Notes: a model not told the origin generated them from the letters alone. DNA of 64,000 nt from Pseudomonas sp. NKUCC02_KPG (GCF_019345465.1 NZ_JAHKRC010000012.1:62001-126000), one strand, 5' to 3'. Shown: positions 45,574 through 54,748, counted from the stretch's first letter. Made by a program: numbers and translations.

Positions 45574-45843
45574 TGTCTGATGAAACATTCTTCACATGCC
45601 GTCTTTCCCTACCCGCACTCTCCTTTTTTAAAAAACCCAAATCGTTAAAGCCCTTTATTTACTGGGTTTGGGTGGAACTCTTGTTCAAAAAAAGTGCTCA
45701 TTCAGATTAGGAAATGTCGGGCATGCCACTAGAATCAGCCTGTAGGACACAGTTTGAAATAGTCACCCGGTTGAATAGCCTGAGGCGGCACCTTATATAC
45801 CCGCATACGGCAACACCCTTAAGACGAGGAGATTCTTACAACC
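45574..45843 (+). promoter_or_regulatory. Leader and promoter region of htpX
   Basis: This AT-richer region of 270 bp contains a fair promoter: TTGAAT at 45771-45776, 16-bp spacer, TTATAT at 45793-45798. The GAGGAG ribosome-binding site lies at 45826-45831. No clear heat-shock sigma promoter is seen. Nothing else recognisable; no gene between alaA and htpX. Confidence 0.42.
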
Positions 45844-46731
45844 ATGATGCGCATTCTGCTGTTTTTGGCCACTAACCTGGCGGTCGTGCTGATTGCCAGC
45901 ATCACCCTGAGCCTGTTCGGCTTTGACGGGTTCATGGCGGCCAACGGGGTTGATCTGAACCTCAGTCAGCTGTTGGTGTTCTGTGCGGTCTTTGGTTTTG
46001 CAGGGTCTTTGTTCTCGCTATTCATCTCCAAATGGATGGCGAAGATGAGCACCAGCACCCAGGTGATCACTCAACCTCGCACTCGTCATGAACAATGGTT
46101 GATGCAAACCGTTGAACAACTGTCCCGCGAAGCCGGGATCAAAATGCCCGAGGTGGGAATTTTCCCGGCATATGAAGCCAACGCTTTTGCCACGGGCTGG
46201 AATAAAAACGATGCGCTGGTCGCTGTCAGCCAAGGTTTGCTGGAGCGTTTTTCGCCAGATGAAGTAAAAGCCGTACTGGCACACGAAATCGGTCACGTTG
46301 CCAACGGTGACATGGTGACCCTGGCACTGGTGCAAGGCGTGGTGAACACCTTCGTGATGTTCTTCGCCCGGATCATCGGCAACTTTGTCGACAAGGTGAT
46401 TTTCAAGAACGACGAAGGCCGCGGCATTGCCTATTACGTCGCGACCATCTTCGCTGAACTGGTCCTGGGTTTCCTGGCCAGCGCCATCGTGATGTGGTTC
46501 TCGCGCAAACGCGAGTTCCGGGCTGACGAAGCCGGTGCACAGCTTGCTGGCACGTCGGCCATGATCAGTGCCCTGCAGCGCTTGCGCTCCGAACAGGGCC
46601 TGCCGGTTCACATGCCGGACACCATGGCTGCTTTTGGCATCAACGGCGGCCTCAAACAAGGCCTGGCGCGGATGTTCATGAGCCACCCGCCACTGGAAGA
46701 ACGTATCGATGCACTGCGTCGCCGCGGCTAA
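45844..46731 (+). CDS. htpX: Membrane zinc metalloprotease HtpX
   Basis: 295 residues, M48 family, that removes misfolded inner-membrane proteins together with FtsH-type control. Two N-terminal transmembrane segments (residues 3-25 and 38-58) and two internal hydrophobic stretches (about 155-180 and 193-215) embed it. Zinc site HEIGH in VLAHEIGHVANGD with the distal Glu in FRADEAGAQL. GAGGAG upstream. A strong terminator follows. Confidence 0.96.
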   Translation: MMRILLFLATNLAVVLIASITLSLFGFDGFMAANGVDLNLSQLLVFCAVFGFAGSLFSLFISKWMAKMSTSTQVITQPRTRHEQWLMQTVEQLSREAGIKMPEVGIFPAYEANAFATGWNKNDALVAVSQGLLERFSPDEVKAVLAHEIGHVANGDMVTLALVQGVVNTFVMFFARIIGNFVDKVIFKNDEGRGIAYYVATIFAELVLGFLASAIVMWFSRKREFRADEAGAQLAGTSAMISALQRLRSEQGLPVHMPDTMAAFGINGGLKQGLARMFMSHPPLEERIDALRRRG

Positions 46732-46751
46732 CCCCACGGCAACCAAAGAAA

Positions 46752-46776
46752 AGGGCGACTGAGGTCGCCCTTTTTT
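46752..46776 (+). terminator. Intrinsic terminator of htpX
   Basis: AGGGCGAC (46752-46759) / GTCGCCCT (46764-46771) with loop TGAG, then T6. Upstream A-rich bases let it also serve the convergent tpm gene. Confidence 0.9.
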
Positions 46777-46787
46777 CATGCCCGCAT

Positions 46788-47453
46788 TCAGGCCTTGCCG
46801 GTTTTTTCCAGGCGATAGACCCGCTCCACCAGACGCGTCACACCGCCCTTGAGGAACTTCCATTCCTGGTCGAGTACATCCGGCTCCTCGACGACTTCCA
46901 GCGCCCAGTCAGGCAACAGCAGGCGCTGTACTTCGGCGTCCGGCACCGAGAACGGCGGGCCATTCATCTGAGACTGGTCGTAATCGAGCGTGATCAACAG
47001 CCCCTGGCATCCCGGCATGAGGATTTTCGTCAGATGCCGAGCGTAGGCTTCGCGCATGTCGGGGGGAAACGCAATCATCGCTGCCCGGTCATACACCCCC
47101 ACACACGTGGCGACATCGGCCGCAGTCAGTGCAAAGACATCACCGCACAAGATCGTCACAGGGCCCGCCTCATAGACCCTGAAGGCGCCCCGCTGGCTAA
47201 TCTGCGGCTCGACCTTCTGCTCACTGAAAAACTGCTCCACGGCCGTCTGCGTGAGCTCTACGCCCAGCACCTCGTAGCCTTTGGCCGCCAGCCAGCTCAA
47301 ATCCAGGCTCTTTCCACATAGCGGCACCAGCACACGGCCGCCCTGCTCAAGCCCAAGGGTGGGCCACAGGCGCTGAAGATACGGATTGACCTGCTGCAGG
47401 TGAAAACCGATCTGATTGCGGTCCCAGCGGTCGTGCCAAAATTCGGGCTGCAT
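46788..47453 (-). CDS. tpm: Thiopurine S-methyltransferase family protein
   Basis: 221 residues, SAM-dependent TPMT family known in Pseudomonas for methylating thiopurines and selenium or tellurium compounds. Begins MQPEFWHDRWDRNQIGFHL; the SAM site is RVLVPLCGKSLDLSWLA, followed by VLGVELTQTAVEQFF and YDRAAMIAFP. Ends convergent with htpX. Function in the cell beyond detoxification is not established. Confidence 0.94.
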   Translation of the reverse strand: MQPEFWHDRWDRNQIGFHLQQVNPYLQRLWPTLGLEQGGRVLVPLCGKSLDLSWLAAKGYEVLGVELTQTAVEQFFSEQKVEPQISQRGAFRVYEAGPVTILCGDVFALTAADVATCVGVYDRAAMIAFPPDMREAYARHLTKILMPGCQGLLITLDYDQSQMNGPPFSVPDAEVQRLLLPDWALEVVEEPDVLDQEWKFLKGGVTRLVERVYRLEKTGKA

Positions 47454-47554
47454 GATTCACCTTTAAATTCGATAGATAAGCACTAAAACTTATATTGGAT
47501 TTAGATCAATGATCAGGACGAAGATGAGACATCTTAACCTTGAGGATGTTTTTC

Positions 47555-48322
47555 ATGCTTCCCAGCCTGTTCATCTCCCACGGTTCGCCAATGCTAGCAC
47601 TGGAACCGGGCGCCAGTGGCCCGGCGCTCACGCGCCTGGCCAACGAACTGCCCCGCCCGAAAGCCATCGTGCTGGTATCCGCGCACTGGGAAAGCCCTGA
47701 TCTGCGAGTCGCCAGCCATCACGCACCTGAAACATGGCACGACTTTGGTGGTTTTCCGCCTGCATTGTTTGCCGTGCAATACCCTGCACCCGGGGATCCG
47801 GCGCTGGCCGCCAGCATTGTTCAACTGCTTGCAGACAAAGGCTTACCGGCCCGGCTGGACGCCAACCGCCCTTTTGACCACGGTGCCTGGGTGCCACTGT
47901 CATTGATGTACCCGGCAGCCGATATTCCTGTGGTCCAGGTTTCACTGCCCAGCCAATTGGGCCCGAAAGCCCAGACCGAGATAGGGCGCGCCCTGAGTAC
48001 CTTGAGAAATGAGGGAGTCCTGATCATCGGCTCGGGCAGCATCACCCACAACCTGCGCGAACTGGACTGGCACGCTGGCCCGGAGAGCGTAGAGCCCTGG
48101 GCCAAAGCCTTTCGTGACTGGATGATCGAGACACTGGCCTCTGACGACGAAACGATGCTGCACGACTACCGAAAACTGGCGCCCTTTGCAGCCAAAAATC
48201 ATCCCAGCGATGAACACCTGCTGCCACTGTACTTCGCCCGAGGCGCAGGTGGCCCATTCAGCATTGCCCACCAGGGCTGGACACTGGGTGCGCTGGGGAT
48301 GGATATCTATAGATTTGGTTGA
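47555..48322 (+). CDS. DODA-type (LigB superfamily) extradiol ring-cleavage dioxygenase
   Basis: 255 residues resembling E. coli YgiD and plant DOPA 4,5-dioxygenase. N-terminal SHGSPMLALEPG carries the first metal His; further metal ligands are likely in SAHWES and the NRPFDHGAWVPLSLMYP motif. The start at 47555 is supported by GAGG at 47542-47545; two earlier starts in frame (47540 TTG and 47546 ATG) have poorer sites. Opens catechol rings; the natural substrate is unknown. A REP-like element and terminator follow. Confidence 0.87.
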   Translation: MLPSLFISHGSPMLALEPGASGPALTRLANELPRPKAIVLVSAHWESPDLRVASHHAPETWHDFGGFPPALFAVQYPAPGDPALAASIVQLLADKGLPARLDANRPFDHGAWVPLSLMYPAADIPVVQVSLPSQLGPKAQTEIGRALSTLRNEGVLIIGSGSITHNLRELDWHAGPESVEPWAKAFRDWMIETLASDDETMLHDYRKLAPFAAKNHPSDEHLLPLYFARGAGGPFSIAHQGWTLGALGMDIYRFG

Positions 48323-48332
48323 ATCCGGGCCC

Positions 48333-48424
48333 GTAGTCGCTGCCTAGGAACGAAGGCTGCGCGCTTTTATTGCGCAGCGCCCAAGATCAAGAGCTCGCAG
48401 CCTTCGTTCCTCGGCAGCGACTAC
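48333..48424. repeat. Long inverted-repeat element (family B)
   Basis: GTAGTCGCTGCCTAGGAACG (from 48333) continues to 48361 and is mirrored by the arm ending CCTCGGCAGCGACTAC at 48424. Outer ends match those of the elements at 18312 and 22901. Between a dioxygenase stop and the deaD terminator. Confidence 0.78.
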
Positions 48425-48435
48425 AAATCACGGAC

Positions 48436-48469
48436 AAAAAAAATCCCCGAACCAGTCGGGGATTTTTTT
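48436..48469. terminator. Intrinsic terminator shared by the dioxygenase and deaD
   Basis: TCCCCGA (48444-48450) pairs with TCGGGGA (48456-48462); A8 precedes and T7 follows, so it works in both directions. It lies about 25 bp from the deaD stop. Confidence 0.88.
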
Positions 48470-48494
48470 AGCGATCAATCACAGCAAGCAGTGA

Positions 48495-50165
48495 TTAATC
48501 TTCGCGGTAGCGACGCAGCTTGAGCTGCTTGCCAGCAACGCGGGTGTCTTTCAGTTTGGCCAGCAAACCTTCCAGACCCACTTCCGGCAGCTCTACCAGG
48601 CTGAAGCTGTCACGCACCTGGATGCGACCGATTGCTTCACGTGCCAGGCCACCCTCGTTGAGGATAGCGCCCAGCAGGTTCTTGGCAGCGATGCCATCAC
48701 GCGCACCCAGAGCGGTACGGCAACGAGCACGGCCTTCAGCCAATGGAACCGGAGCACGACGCTCACGATCACCACGATCCGGACGGTCACCCGAACGCTC
48801 TGAACGCTCACGTGGCGCGCTGTTCGGCACCAGCGGACGATCACGCTCGATGGCAGCCAGAGTCAGGGCCTGACCGTTGGTTGCCTTGCGCAGCAGAGCA
48901 GCGGCAAGAGCACGCGGGCTGCAACCGATATCGGCAATCAGGCGATCCAGCAGGTCACCGTGAGTCGATTCAGCGTCAGCAACCAGCGGAGTCAGGCTGT
49001 TGGTCAACTTCTTGATGCGAGCATCGAGAACAGCTTGAGCATCCGGCAGGCGGACTTCAGCAACTTTCTGACCGGTTACACGCTCGATCACTTGCAGCAT
49101 GCGGCGCTCACGAGGAGTTACCAGCAGCAGTGCGCGACCTTCGCGACCTGCACGGCCTGTACGGCCGATACGGTGAACGTAGGACTCTGGATCGTAAGGC
49201 ATGTCAACGTTGAACACGTGAGTGATACGTGGAACATCGAGACCACGAGCAGCAACGTCGGTCGCCACAACGATGTCCAGACGGCCATCCTTGAGGGAGT
49301 CGATTACGCGCTCACGCTGGTTCTGGGCAATGTCACCGTTCAGCGCAGCAGCTTTGTAGCCTTTGGCTTCAAGGGCGCTGGCCAGATCCAGGGTCGCTTG
49401 CTTGGTGCGTACGAACATGATCAGGGCGTCGAAATCTTCAACTTCCAGCAGGCTCAATACAGCCGAGGTCTTCTGGTCAGCGTGAACCAACAGGTGAGCC
49501 TGTTCGATCGCGGTAACGGTCTGAGTCTTGGTCTGGATCTTCACGTGTTGCGGATCGCGCAGATGGCGCTCGGCAATGGCACGGATCGACTGCGGCAAGG
49601 TTGCCGAGAACAATACGGTCTGACGGGTTGGAGGAAGAGCCTTGAAGATAACTTCAAGATCGTCCATGAAACCCAGTTTCAACATTTCGTCAGCTTCGTC
49701 CAGAACCAGGTGGTTCACGGTCGACAGAACTTTTTCGTCACGACGCAGGTGGTCGCACAGACGGCCCGGAGTGGCGACAACGATCTGTGCGCCATTACGG
49801 ATTGCTTTCAGTTGTGGACCCATAGGGGCGCCGCCGTAAACGGCCACAACGGTAACGCCCGGCATTTGCTTGGCGTAGGTTTCGAAAGCGGTTGCTACTT
49901 GCAGCGCCAACTCACGGGTTGGCGCCAGGATCAGGGCTTGCGGCTCGCGCTTAGCAGGATCGATGCGGTGCAGGATCGGCAGTGCGAACGCGGCGGTTTT
50001 ACCCGTACCGGTTTGCGCCTGACCAATCATGTCGTGACCGGCCATAATGATCGGGATCGATTGATGCTGAATAGCCGAAGGTTCTTCGTAGCCAGTCGCA
50101 ATGACAGCTGCAAGAATGTTCGGATTAAGATTAAAAGCGGCGAAGCCGCCGGTTTCCTGGGTCAT
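48495..50165 (-). CDS. deaD: DEAD-box RNA helicase DeaD/CsdA-like
   Basis: 556 residues from MTQETGGFAAFNL with GAGG upstream; in-frame sequence to 50216 is leader. Helicase motifs: Q motif (AIQHQSIPIIM), AQTGTGKTAAF, PTRELA, DEADEM (in LVLDEADEML), SATLPQ, and C-terminal HRIGRTGRAGREGRA. The tail has an Arg/Asp-rich patch (about 435-460) and a DbpA/CsdA RNA-binding domain (about 465-540). CsdA acts in 50S assembly and mRNA unwinding in the cold. A leader of about 220 nt precedes it, as in cold-shock genes. Confidence 0.92.
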   Translation of the reverse strand: MTQETGGFAAFNLNPNILAAVIATGYEEPSAIQHQSIPIIMAGHDMIGQAQTGTGKTAAFALPILHRIDPAKREPQALILAPTRELALQVATAFETYAKQMPGVTVVAVYGGAPMGPQLKAIRNGAQIVVATPGRLCDHLRRDEKVLSTVNHLVLDEADEMLKLGFMDDLEVIFKALPPTRQTVLFSATLPQSIRAIAERHLRDPQHVKIQTKTQTVTAIEQAHLLVHADQKTSAVLSLLEVEDFDALIMFVRTKQATLDLASALEAKGYKAAALNGDIAQNQRERVIDSLKDGRLDIVVATDVAARGLDVPRITHVFNVDMPYDPESYVHRIGRTGRAGREGRALLLVTPRERRMLQVIERVTGQKVAEVRLPDAQAVLDARIKKLTNSLTPLVADAESTHGDLLDRLIADIGCSPRALAAALLRKATNGQALTLAAIERDRPLVPNSAPRERSERSGDRPDRGDRERRAPVPLAEGRARCRTALGARDGIAAKNLLGAILNEGGLAREAIGRIQVRDSFSLVELPEVGLEGLLAKLKDTRVAGKQLKLRRYRED

Positions 50166-50535
50166 GGGTCTGCCTCTAAGTGCATCCGCAAAGACCCATG
50201 CTCCAAAGCTGCGCATGCCGTGTAAGACTCAAGAGTCGCCCTGGCTGCTTTGTCGGCGGGGATTTGCGAAAACGTTAAATGAATGGAGCGTTCAGGGTTG
50301 TCCGCGAAACGGACGAGCAGCCGAAGCGTGCTTCGGGAAATGCGACACCTAAACGTGGCCCGGCTAAAGGCCGGCGCGCACTATACCGGATTTATCAAAA
50401 AAAAGAAGCGTTTTTTTGGGGCACAATCGTCTGTATCCCTCTATAGACCGGGCTTTAACGATATTTTCGACCTTAAAAAAACGTTTAACGCCTGGCCACC
50501 TTGGGGCAAACGCTAAAACGTTTCATCCTTGGGCA
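50166..50535 (-). other. Long structured 5' leader of deaD and intergenic space
   Basis: The 370-bp gap between deaD and the spermidine-synthase-like gene holds no gene. On the minus strand a TATAGT (50385 down to 50380) is a possible -10, giving a leader of about 215 nt. The leader has hairpins including CCGAAGC/GCTTCGG near 50316-50337 and CCGGC/GCCGG near 50360-50375. A long leader is typical of cold-induced csdA and cspA. The promoter call is weak. Confidence 0.45.
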
Positions 50536-51291
50536 TCAGGTCGCAGGGCGAACCGCCTTGATCAACGACTCAAGCGAATAGCCCAAACGGGGTGCCAGGG
50601 CCTGCGCCCGAGCGGTCAAGGCGTCGATATCCAGATCCTGATCAAGATCGGCAGGCACCATCAAAATGACATTGCCCTCTTTGACGGGCAGCTCCCAGTA
50701 ATGCCGGTGATACAAGCCACGCAACAAGGCAGCGCCCAGCGGCTTGCCGTCATCGGTGGCCCACTGATTGATGATGAGCCAACCATTGGGAGCGAGCTTC
50801 TTCTGGCAGTTTTCCAGGAATGTCCACGCCAGGTGCCCAGCGGCAGGCCCCAGGTCGTTATAAAGGTCGACGAAAATCAGGTCCGCCGGCTCGGCGCTGT
50901 CCAACAGTTCGATGGCATCTCCAATGCGGATATACAACCGAGGGTCATCGTCCAGGCCCAGGTACTCGATAGCCAGGCGCGGCACATCCGGACGCAGCTC
51001 AATGGCTTCAACATCTTCAAGAGGCAGGAACTTGAGGCAGGCCTGGGTCAGGGTTCCTGCGCCAAGGCCCAGGAACAGCGCGCTCTCGGGGGCGTCATGG
51101 CACAGCGCACCGATCAGCATGGCGCGGGTGTAGTCGTATTCCAGCCAGCTGGGATCCGCAGTGAACACGCAACTTTGCTCGATCGCATCGCCAAATTCGA
51201 GGAAGCGATAGTCAGCCACTTCCAGCACTCGAATCATGCCGAAGTCATCATGGACTTCAGCGAGCAGACGCTCTACGCGCTCCTCAGACAT
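50536..51291 (-). CDS. Spermidine-synthase-like SAM-binding protein
   Basis: 251 residues with a spermidine-synthase fold: an N-terminal beta domain, then the SAM/decarboxylated-SAM pocket ALFLGLGAGTLTQACLKFLP and VEAIELRPDVPRLA, then DAIELLD and LIFVDLYND. The start at 51291 is decided by GGAGAGGAA directly upstream. True spermidine synthases usually carry a conserved catalytic Asp and putrescine-binding loops; in this shorter protein they are not clear, so it could be a methyltransferase or a non-catalytic relative. Confidence 0.78.
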   Translation of the reverse strand: MSEERVERLLAEVHDDFGMIRVLEVADYRFLEFGDAIEQSCVFTADPSWLEYDYTRAMLIGALCHDAPESALFLGLGAGTLTQACLKFLPLEDVEAIELRPDVPRLAIEYLGLDDDPRLYIRIGDAIELLDSAEPADLIFVDLYNDLGPAAGHLAWTFLENCQKKLAPNGWLIINQWATDDGKPLGAALLRGLYHRHYWELPVKEGNVILMVPADLDQDLDIDALTARAQALAPRLGYSLESLIKAVRPAT

Positions 51292-51449
51292 TTCCTCTCC
51301 TTGCCGCGTCCCGGCATCACCCGCAACGCTGTAGAAAACAGCCACTCGATGTCGAGCGCAAAGGCGCAATTGTCGGCCATTGCGGCGCAAGAGGTCACGC
51401 ACTAATTGCTGCTAACATGGGCCATCTCCTACAAATACTAGAGTCTGCG

Positions 51450-52796
51450 ATGAGCCAAATCTGGACACCTGACAGCTGGCGCACCCTGCCAGCTCAGCAA
51501 CAACCCCACTACCCTGACGCAGCACACCTGTTGCGCGTCGAGCAAAGCCTGGCCAGTTATCCGCCACTGGTCTTCGCCGGCGAAGCCCGCGAACTGCGCC
51601 GTCAGTTTGCCGAGGTCACTCAAGGTAGGGCGTTTCTGCTTCAGGGTGGCGATTGCGCTGAAAGTTTTGCGGAGTTTTCGGCAGCCAAGATTCGCGACAC
51701 CTTCAAGGTGCTGCTGCAAATGGCCATTGTGATGACGTTCGCGGCAGGCTGCCCGGTGGTCAAGGTCGGACGCATGGCCGGTCAGTTCGCCAAGCCGCGC
51801 TCGGCCAACGACGAAACCATCAACGGGGTCACGCTACCGGCCTATCGCGGCGATATCGTCAACGGCATCGGCTTTGATGAAAAAAGCCGTGTCCCTGACC
51901 CGGAACGTCTGCTGCAGTCCTATCACCAGTCCACCGCCACCCTGAACCTGCTGCGCGCCTTTGCCCAGGGCGGTTTTGCCGACCTGCATCAAGTGCATAA
52001 ATGGAACCTGGACTTTATCGCCAACTCGGCATTGGCTGATAAATACAGCCAACTGGCCGATCGTATCGATGAGACCCTGGCCTTCATGCGCGCCTGTGGC
52101 ATGGACAGTTCGCCACAACTGCGCGAGACCAGCTTCTTTACCGCCCACGAAGCACTGCTGCTCAACTACGAAGAAGCCTTCGTACGCCGCGACAGCCTGA
52201 CCAACGACTACTACGATTGCTCGGCGCACATGCTGTGGATCGGCGACCGCACGCGCCAGCTGGACGGCGCCCATGTCGAGTTCCTGCGCGGGGTCAACAA
52301 CCCGATCGGGGTCAAGGTCGGCCCAAGCATGAACAACGAAGACCTGATCCGCCTGATCGACATTCTCAACCCGGACAACGACCCGGGCCGCCTTAACCTG
52401 ATCGTGCGCATGGGTGCCGACAAGGTTGGCGATCACCTGCCGCAGCTGATCCGCGCCGTAGAGGGCGAAGGCAAACAGGTGCTGTGGAGCTGCGACCCGA
52501 TGCACGGCAATACGATCAAGGCCAGCAGCGGCTACAAAACCCGCGACTTTGCGCAGATTCTTGGGGAAGTGAAGCAGTTCTTCCAGGTTCACGAGGCTGA
52601 AGGCAGCTACGCCGGCGGGATTCACATCGAGATGACCGGCCAGAACGTCACCGAGTGCATCGGCGGCGCCAACCCGATTACCGAGGATGGCTTGTCGGAC
52701 CGTTACCACACCCACTGCGACCCGCGCATGAACGCCGATCAATCGCTGGAACTGGCATTTTTGATTGCCGAGACGTTAAAGCAAGTTAAACGCTGA
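51450..52796 (+). CDS. Class II 3-deoxy-D-arabino-heptulosonate-7-phosphate (DAHP) synthase
   Basis: 448 residues, the plant-type AroAII class that condenses phosphoenolpyruvate and erythrose-4-phosphate, first step of aromatic biosynthesis. It starts MSQIWTPDSWRTLPA and has FLLQGGDCAESF, KVGRMAGQFAKPRS, KVGPSMNNEDL and VLWSCDPMHGNT. Start 51450 fits family; a start at 51417 would add 11 residues. Stands alone, no other shikimate genes nearby. Class II enzymes in pseudomonads can serve either primary or secondary (phenazine-like) aromatic supply. Confidence 0.95.
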   Translation: MSQIWTPDSWRTLPAQQQPHYPDAAHLLRVEQSLASYPPLVFAGEARELRRQFAEVTQGRAFLLQGGDCAESFAEFSAAKIRDTFKVLLQMAIVMTFAAGCPVVKVGRMAGQFAKPRSANDETINGVTLPAYRGDIVNGIGFDEKSRVPDPERLLQSYHQSTATLNLLRAFAQGGFADLHQVHKWNLDFIANSALADKYSQLADRIDETLAFMRACGMDSSPQLRETSFFTAHEALLLNYEEAFVRRDSLTNDYYDCSAHMLWIGDRTRQLDGAHVEFLRGVNNPIGVKVGPSMNNEDLIRLIDILNPDNDPGRLNLIVRMGADKVGDHLPQLIRAVEGEGKQVLWSCDPMHGNTIKASSGYKTRDFAQILGEVKQFFQVHEAEGSYAGGIHIEMTGQNVTECIGGANPITEDGLSDRYHTHCDPRMNADQSLELAFLIAETLKQVKR

Positions 52797-52820
52797 TCCA
52801 CACACCTTGCGGATGAAACT

Positions 52821-52852
52821 CCTGTGGGAGCGGGCTTGCTCGCTCCCACAGG
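52821..52852. repeat. Single REP hairpin (family A), possible terminator
   Basis: CCTGTGGGAGCG (52821-52832) pairs with CGCTCCCACAGG (52841-52852). It lies 24 bp beyond the DAHP synthase stop. There is no T-run, so the role is uncertain. Confidence 0.6.
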
Positions 52853-52872
52853 TGGGTTGAGGTGAGCCCGCC

Positions 52873-53052
52873 TCACCTGTTGAACGGATCATCCCAAAAA
52901 GCCCGATGGCTTTCGATCTCGATATCCGCCCTGCTCAGCCCAAGATCCTTGAGCGCCGCATCACTGATCTGCCTCAGATTCGCCCTTTCCCGCGACAGCT
53001 GATACCAGCGGGATATACGGGCAAACCACATCACACTTTTTTGACCTTTCAT
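52873..53052 (-). CDS. DUF1127 small protein
   Basis: 59 residues starting MKGQKSVMWFARISRWYQLS with the typical Arg-rich DUF1127 domain RANLRQISDAALKDLGLSRAD. Small DUF1127 proteins in other bacteria bind RNA or act in phosphate and carbon metabolism; this one is unknown. AGGAGGG lies upstream of ATG 53052. An earlier in-frame start at 53133 is not needed. Divergent from the LysR regulator. Confidence 0.82.
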   Translation of the reverse strand: MKGQKSVMWFARISRWYQLSRERANLRQISDAALKDLGLSRADIEIESHRAFWDDPFNR

Positions 53053-53148
53053 CACCTGAGCCCTCCTGAGGTATGGCTCAAGTCTCGGCCCGGGCTTAAG
53101 ATCAATCCAACGAATGTTTCTTATGCGATACATCTGCGAGATTGATCA

Positions 53149-54006
53149 ATGGCCGAATTTCCCAGTATCGACACCGACCTGCTGCGCACCTTTGCTGCGA
53201 TCGCCGATCAGGGTGGTTTCACCCGTGCCGCCGAAGTGGTCAACCGCACCCAGTCAGCGGTCAGCATGCAGATGAAGCGACTGGAAGAGGACGTGCTGCA
53301 ATGTGCGCTGTTTCAGCGCGAAGGACGCAACGTAAGCCTTACCCCCGAGGGCCACGTGTTGCTCGGTTACGCACGACGTATCCTCAAGCTGCACAGCGAA
53401 GTGTTCAACACACTGCGTCAGCCGCAGATGGTGGGCACCGTCAAAATCGGCTCGCCTGATGATTACGTGATGCGGTTTTTGCCTGGCGTGCTGTCGCGTT
53501 TTGCCCAGGACTATCCGCTGATCAACGTCGAAGTGCACTGTGAACCGTCATCGCAACTGTTGCAGCGCAATGACCTGGACCTGACCATTGTGACCCGCAA
53601 ACCCGGCACCGAGATGGGCCAGATCCTGCGTCAGGAGCGGTTCGTGTGGATGGTGGCACAAGGTTTCTCGCCCCACGAACAAACGCCCCTGCCACTGGCA
53701 ATGTTCAATACCGACTGTTTTTGCCGAACCTGGGCCTGCAATGCACTGGATATCCAGCAGCGCGAGTATCGGGTTGCCTACACCAGCGCCAGCCTGGCAG
53801 CCATCAATGCCGTGGTGAGCACCGGGCTGGCCGTGACCGCGCAGTTGCAGAGCCTGCTGACGCCCGACCTGCGCATTATCGGCGAGGCGGAGAACCTGCC
53901 CGTGCTGCCCTCCGCCAGTATTGTGCTGCTACGCAAACCCAACAGTGCGTCGTCGCCGATCATTGAGTGCTTTGCCGAGTACATCGTCGAAGGCTTTAAG
54001 CTTTGA
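53149..54006 (+). CDS. LysR-family transcriptional regulator
   Basis: 285 residues with the N-terminal winged helix (DLLRTFAAIADQGGFTRAAE ... TQSAVSMQMKRLEE) and a substrate-binding domain starting VGTVKIGSPDDY. Target genes are not known; the convergent TauE/SafE permease (overlap of 11 bp) and divergent DUF1127 gene are possible neighbours in the regulon but convergent overlap does not itself show control. Confidence 0.92.
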   Translation: MAEFPSIDTDLLRTFAAIADQGGFTRAAEVVNRTQSAVSMQMKRLEEDVLQCALFQREGRNVSLTPEGHVLLGYARRILKLHSEVFNTLRQPQMVGTVKIGSPDDYVMRFLPGVLSRFAQDYPLINVEVHCEPSSQLLQRNDLDLTIVTRKPGTEMGQILRQERFVWMVAQGFSPHEQTPLPLAMFNTDCFCRTWACNALDIQQREYRVAYTSASLAAINAVVSTGLAVTAQLQSLLTPDLRIIGEAENLPVLPSASIVLLRKPNSASSPIIECFAEYIVEGFKL

Positions 54007-54748
54007 TTGCCAGCAAGCCCGCACACAGCAACAAAAAGGCGCAGTACAAGCCACGCAATACCCGCTCCGGCATGGCGTGGGCGGCCCTGACCCCCCAACT
54101 GATGCTCAACAGCCCGCCAATGGCCAGCGGCACACCCATGACCCAGTTGACCTCGTCATGCACCGCGTACGTCAGCAGCGTCACCGCAGTGCTCGGTGCA
54201 GCCAGGGCCAGCGACAAGCCCTGAGCCACCACTTGGGTGGTACCAAACACACTGGTCAGCACCGGCGCCGCCACTACGGCACCGCCGACACCAAACAACC
54301 CGCCCGTGGTGCCTGCCAAGGCGCCCAGCGCGCCATACCAGGGCCAGCCGTAACGCGAGCCTGCAACCGGTTGAGCGGGCGAGCTATAGAGTTTGATCAG
54401 GTTGTAGAAGGTAATCGCCAGCAAAAAGACGATGAAACCCCAGCGTATGCTGCGCGGATCCACCCCCACCGCGAGCATTGCCCCCAGCCAGGCAAAACAA
54501 AAGCTCATCAGCACCAACGGCACGGCCTGGCGCAGATCGATTTTATTGCGCTGGTGATAGCGATACAGGGCAAGAAACACATTGGGCACCGCCATGACCA
54601 GCGCAGTGCCTTGCGCCAATTGCTGATCCAGCCCGAACCATAACCCCAAAACCGGGATCGCGATCAAGCCGCCGCCAATCCCGAACAACCCGCCCAGTGC
54701 GCCAAGGGCGAGGCCCAGGGCTGTATACATTGCAAAATCGATCAGCAT
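53996..54748 (-). CDS. TauE/SafE family permease (sulfite or organosulfonate exporter type)
   Basis: 250 residues with about 7-8 hydrophobic helices and the repeated glycine-rich motif GALGGLFGIGGGLIAIPVLG and ALAGTTGGLFGVGGAVVAAP, one in each half, which marks the family. Substrate is unknown. Its end overlaps that of the LysR regulator by 11 bp tail-to-tail. Confidence 0.9.
   Translation of the reverse strand: MLIDFAMYTALGLALGALGGLFGIGGGLIAIPVLGLWFGLDQQLAQGTALVMAVPNVFLALYRYHQRNKIDLRQAVPLVLMSFCFAWLGAMLAVGVDPRSIRWGFIVFLLAITFYNLIKLYSSPAQPVAGSRYGWPWYGALGALAGTTGGLFGVGGAVVAAPVLTSVFGTTQVVAQGLSLALAAPSTAVTLLTYAVHDEVNWVMGVPLAIGGLLSISWGVRAAHAMPERVLRGLYCAFLLLCAGLLAIKA

Noticed and set aside
48960..50225. 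A 421-codon plus-strand open frame opposite deaD
   Set aside because: Antisense shadow of a clear DEAD-box helicase.
51834..52742. A 302-codon minus-strand open frame opposite the DAHP synthase
   Set aside because: Antisense shadow of a full-length conserved enzyme.
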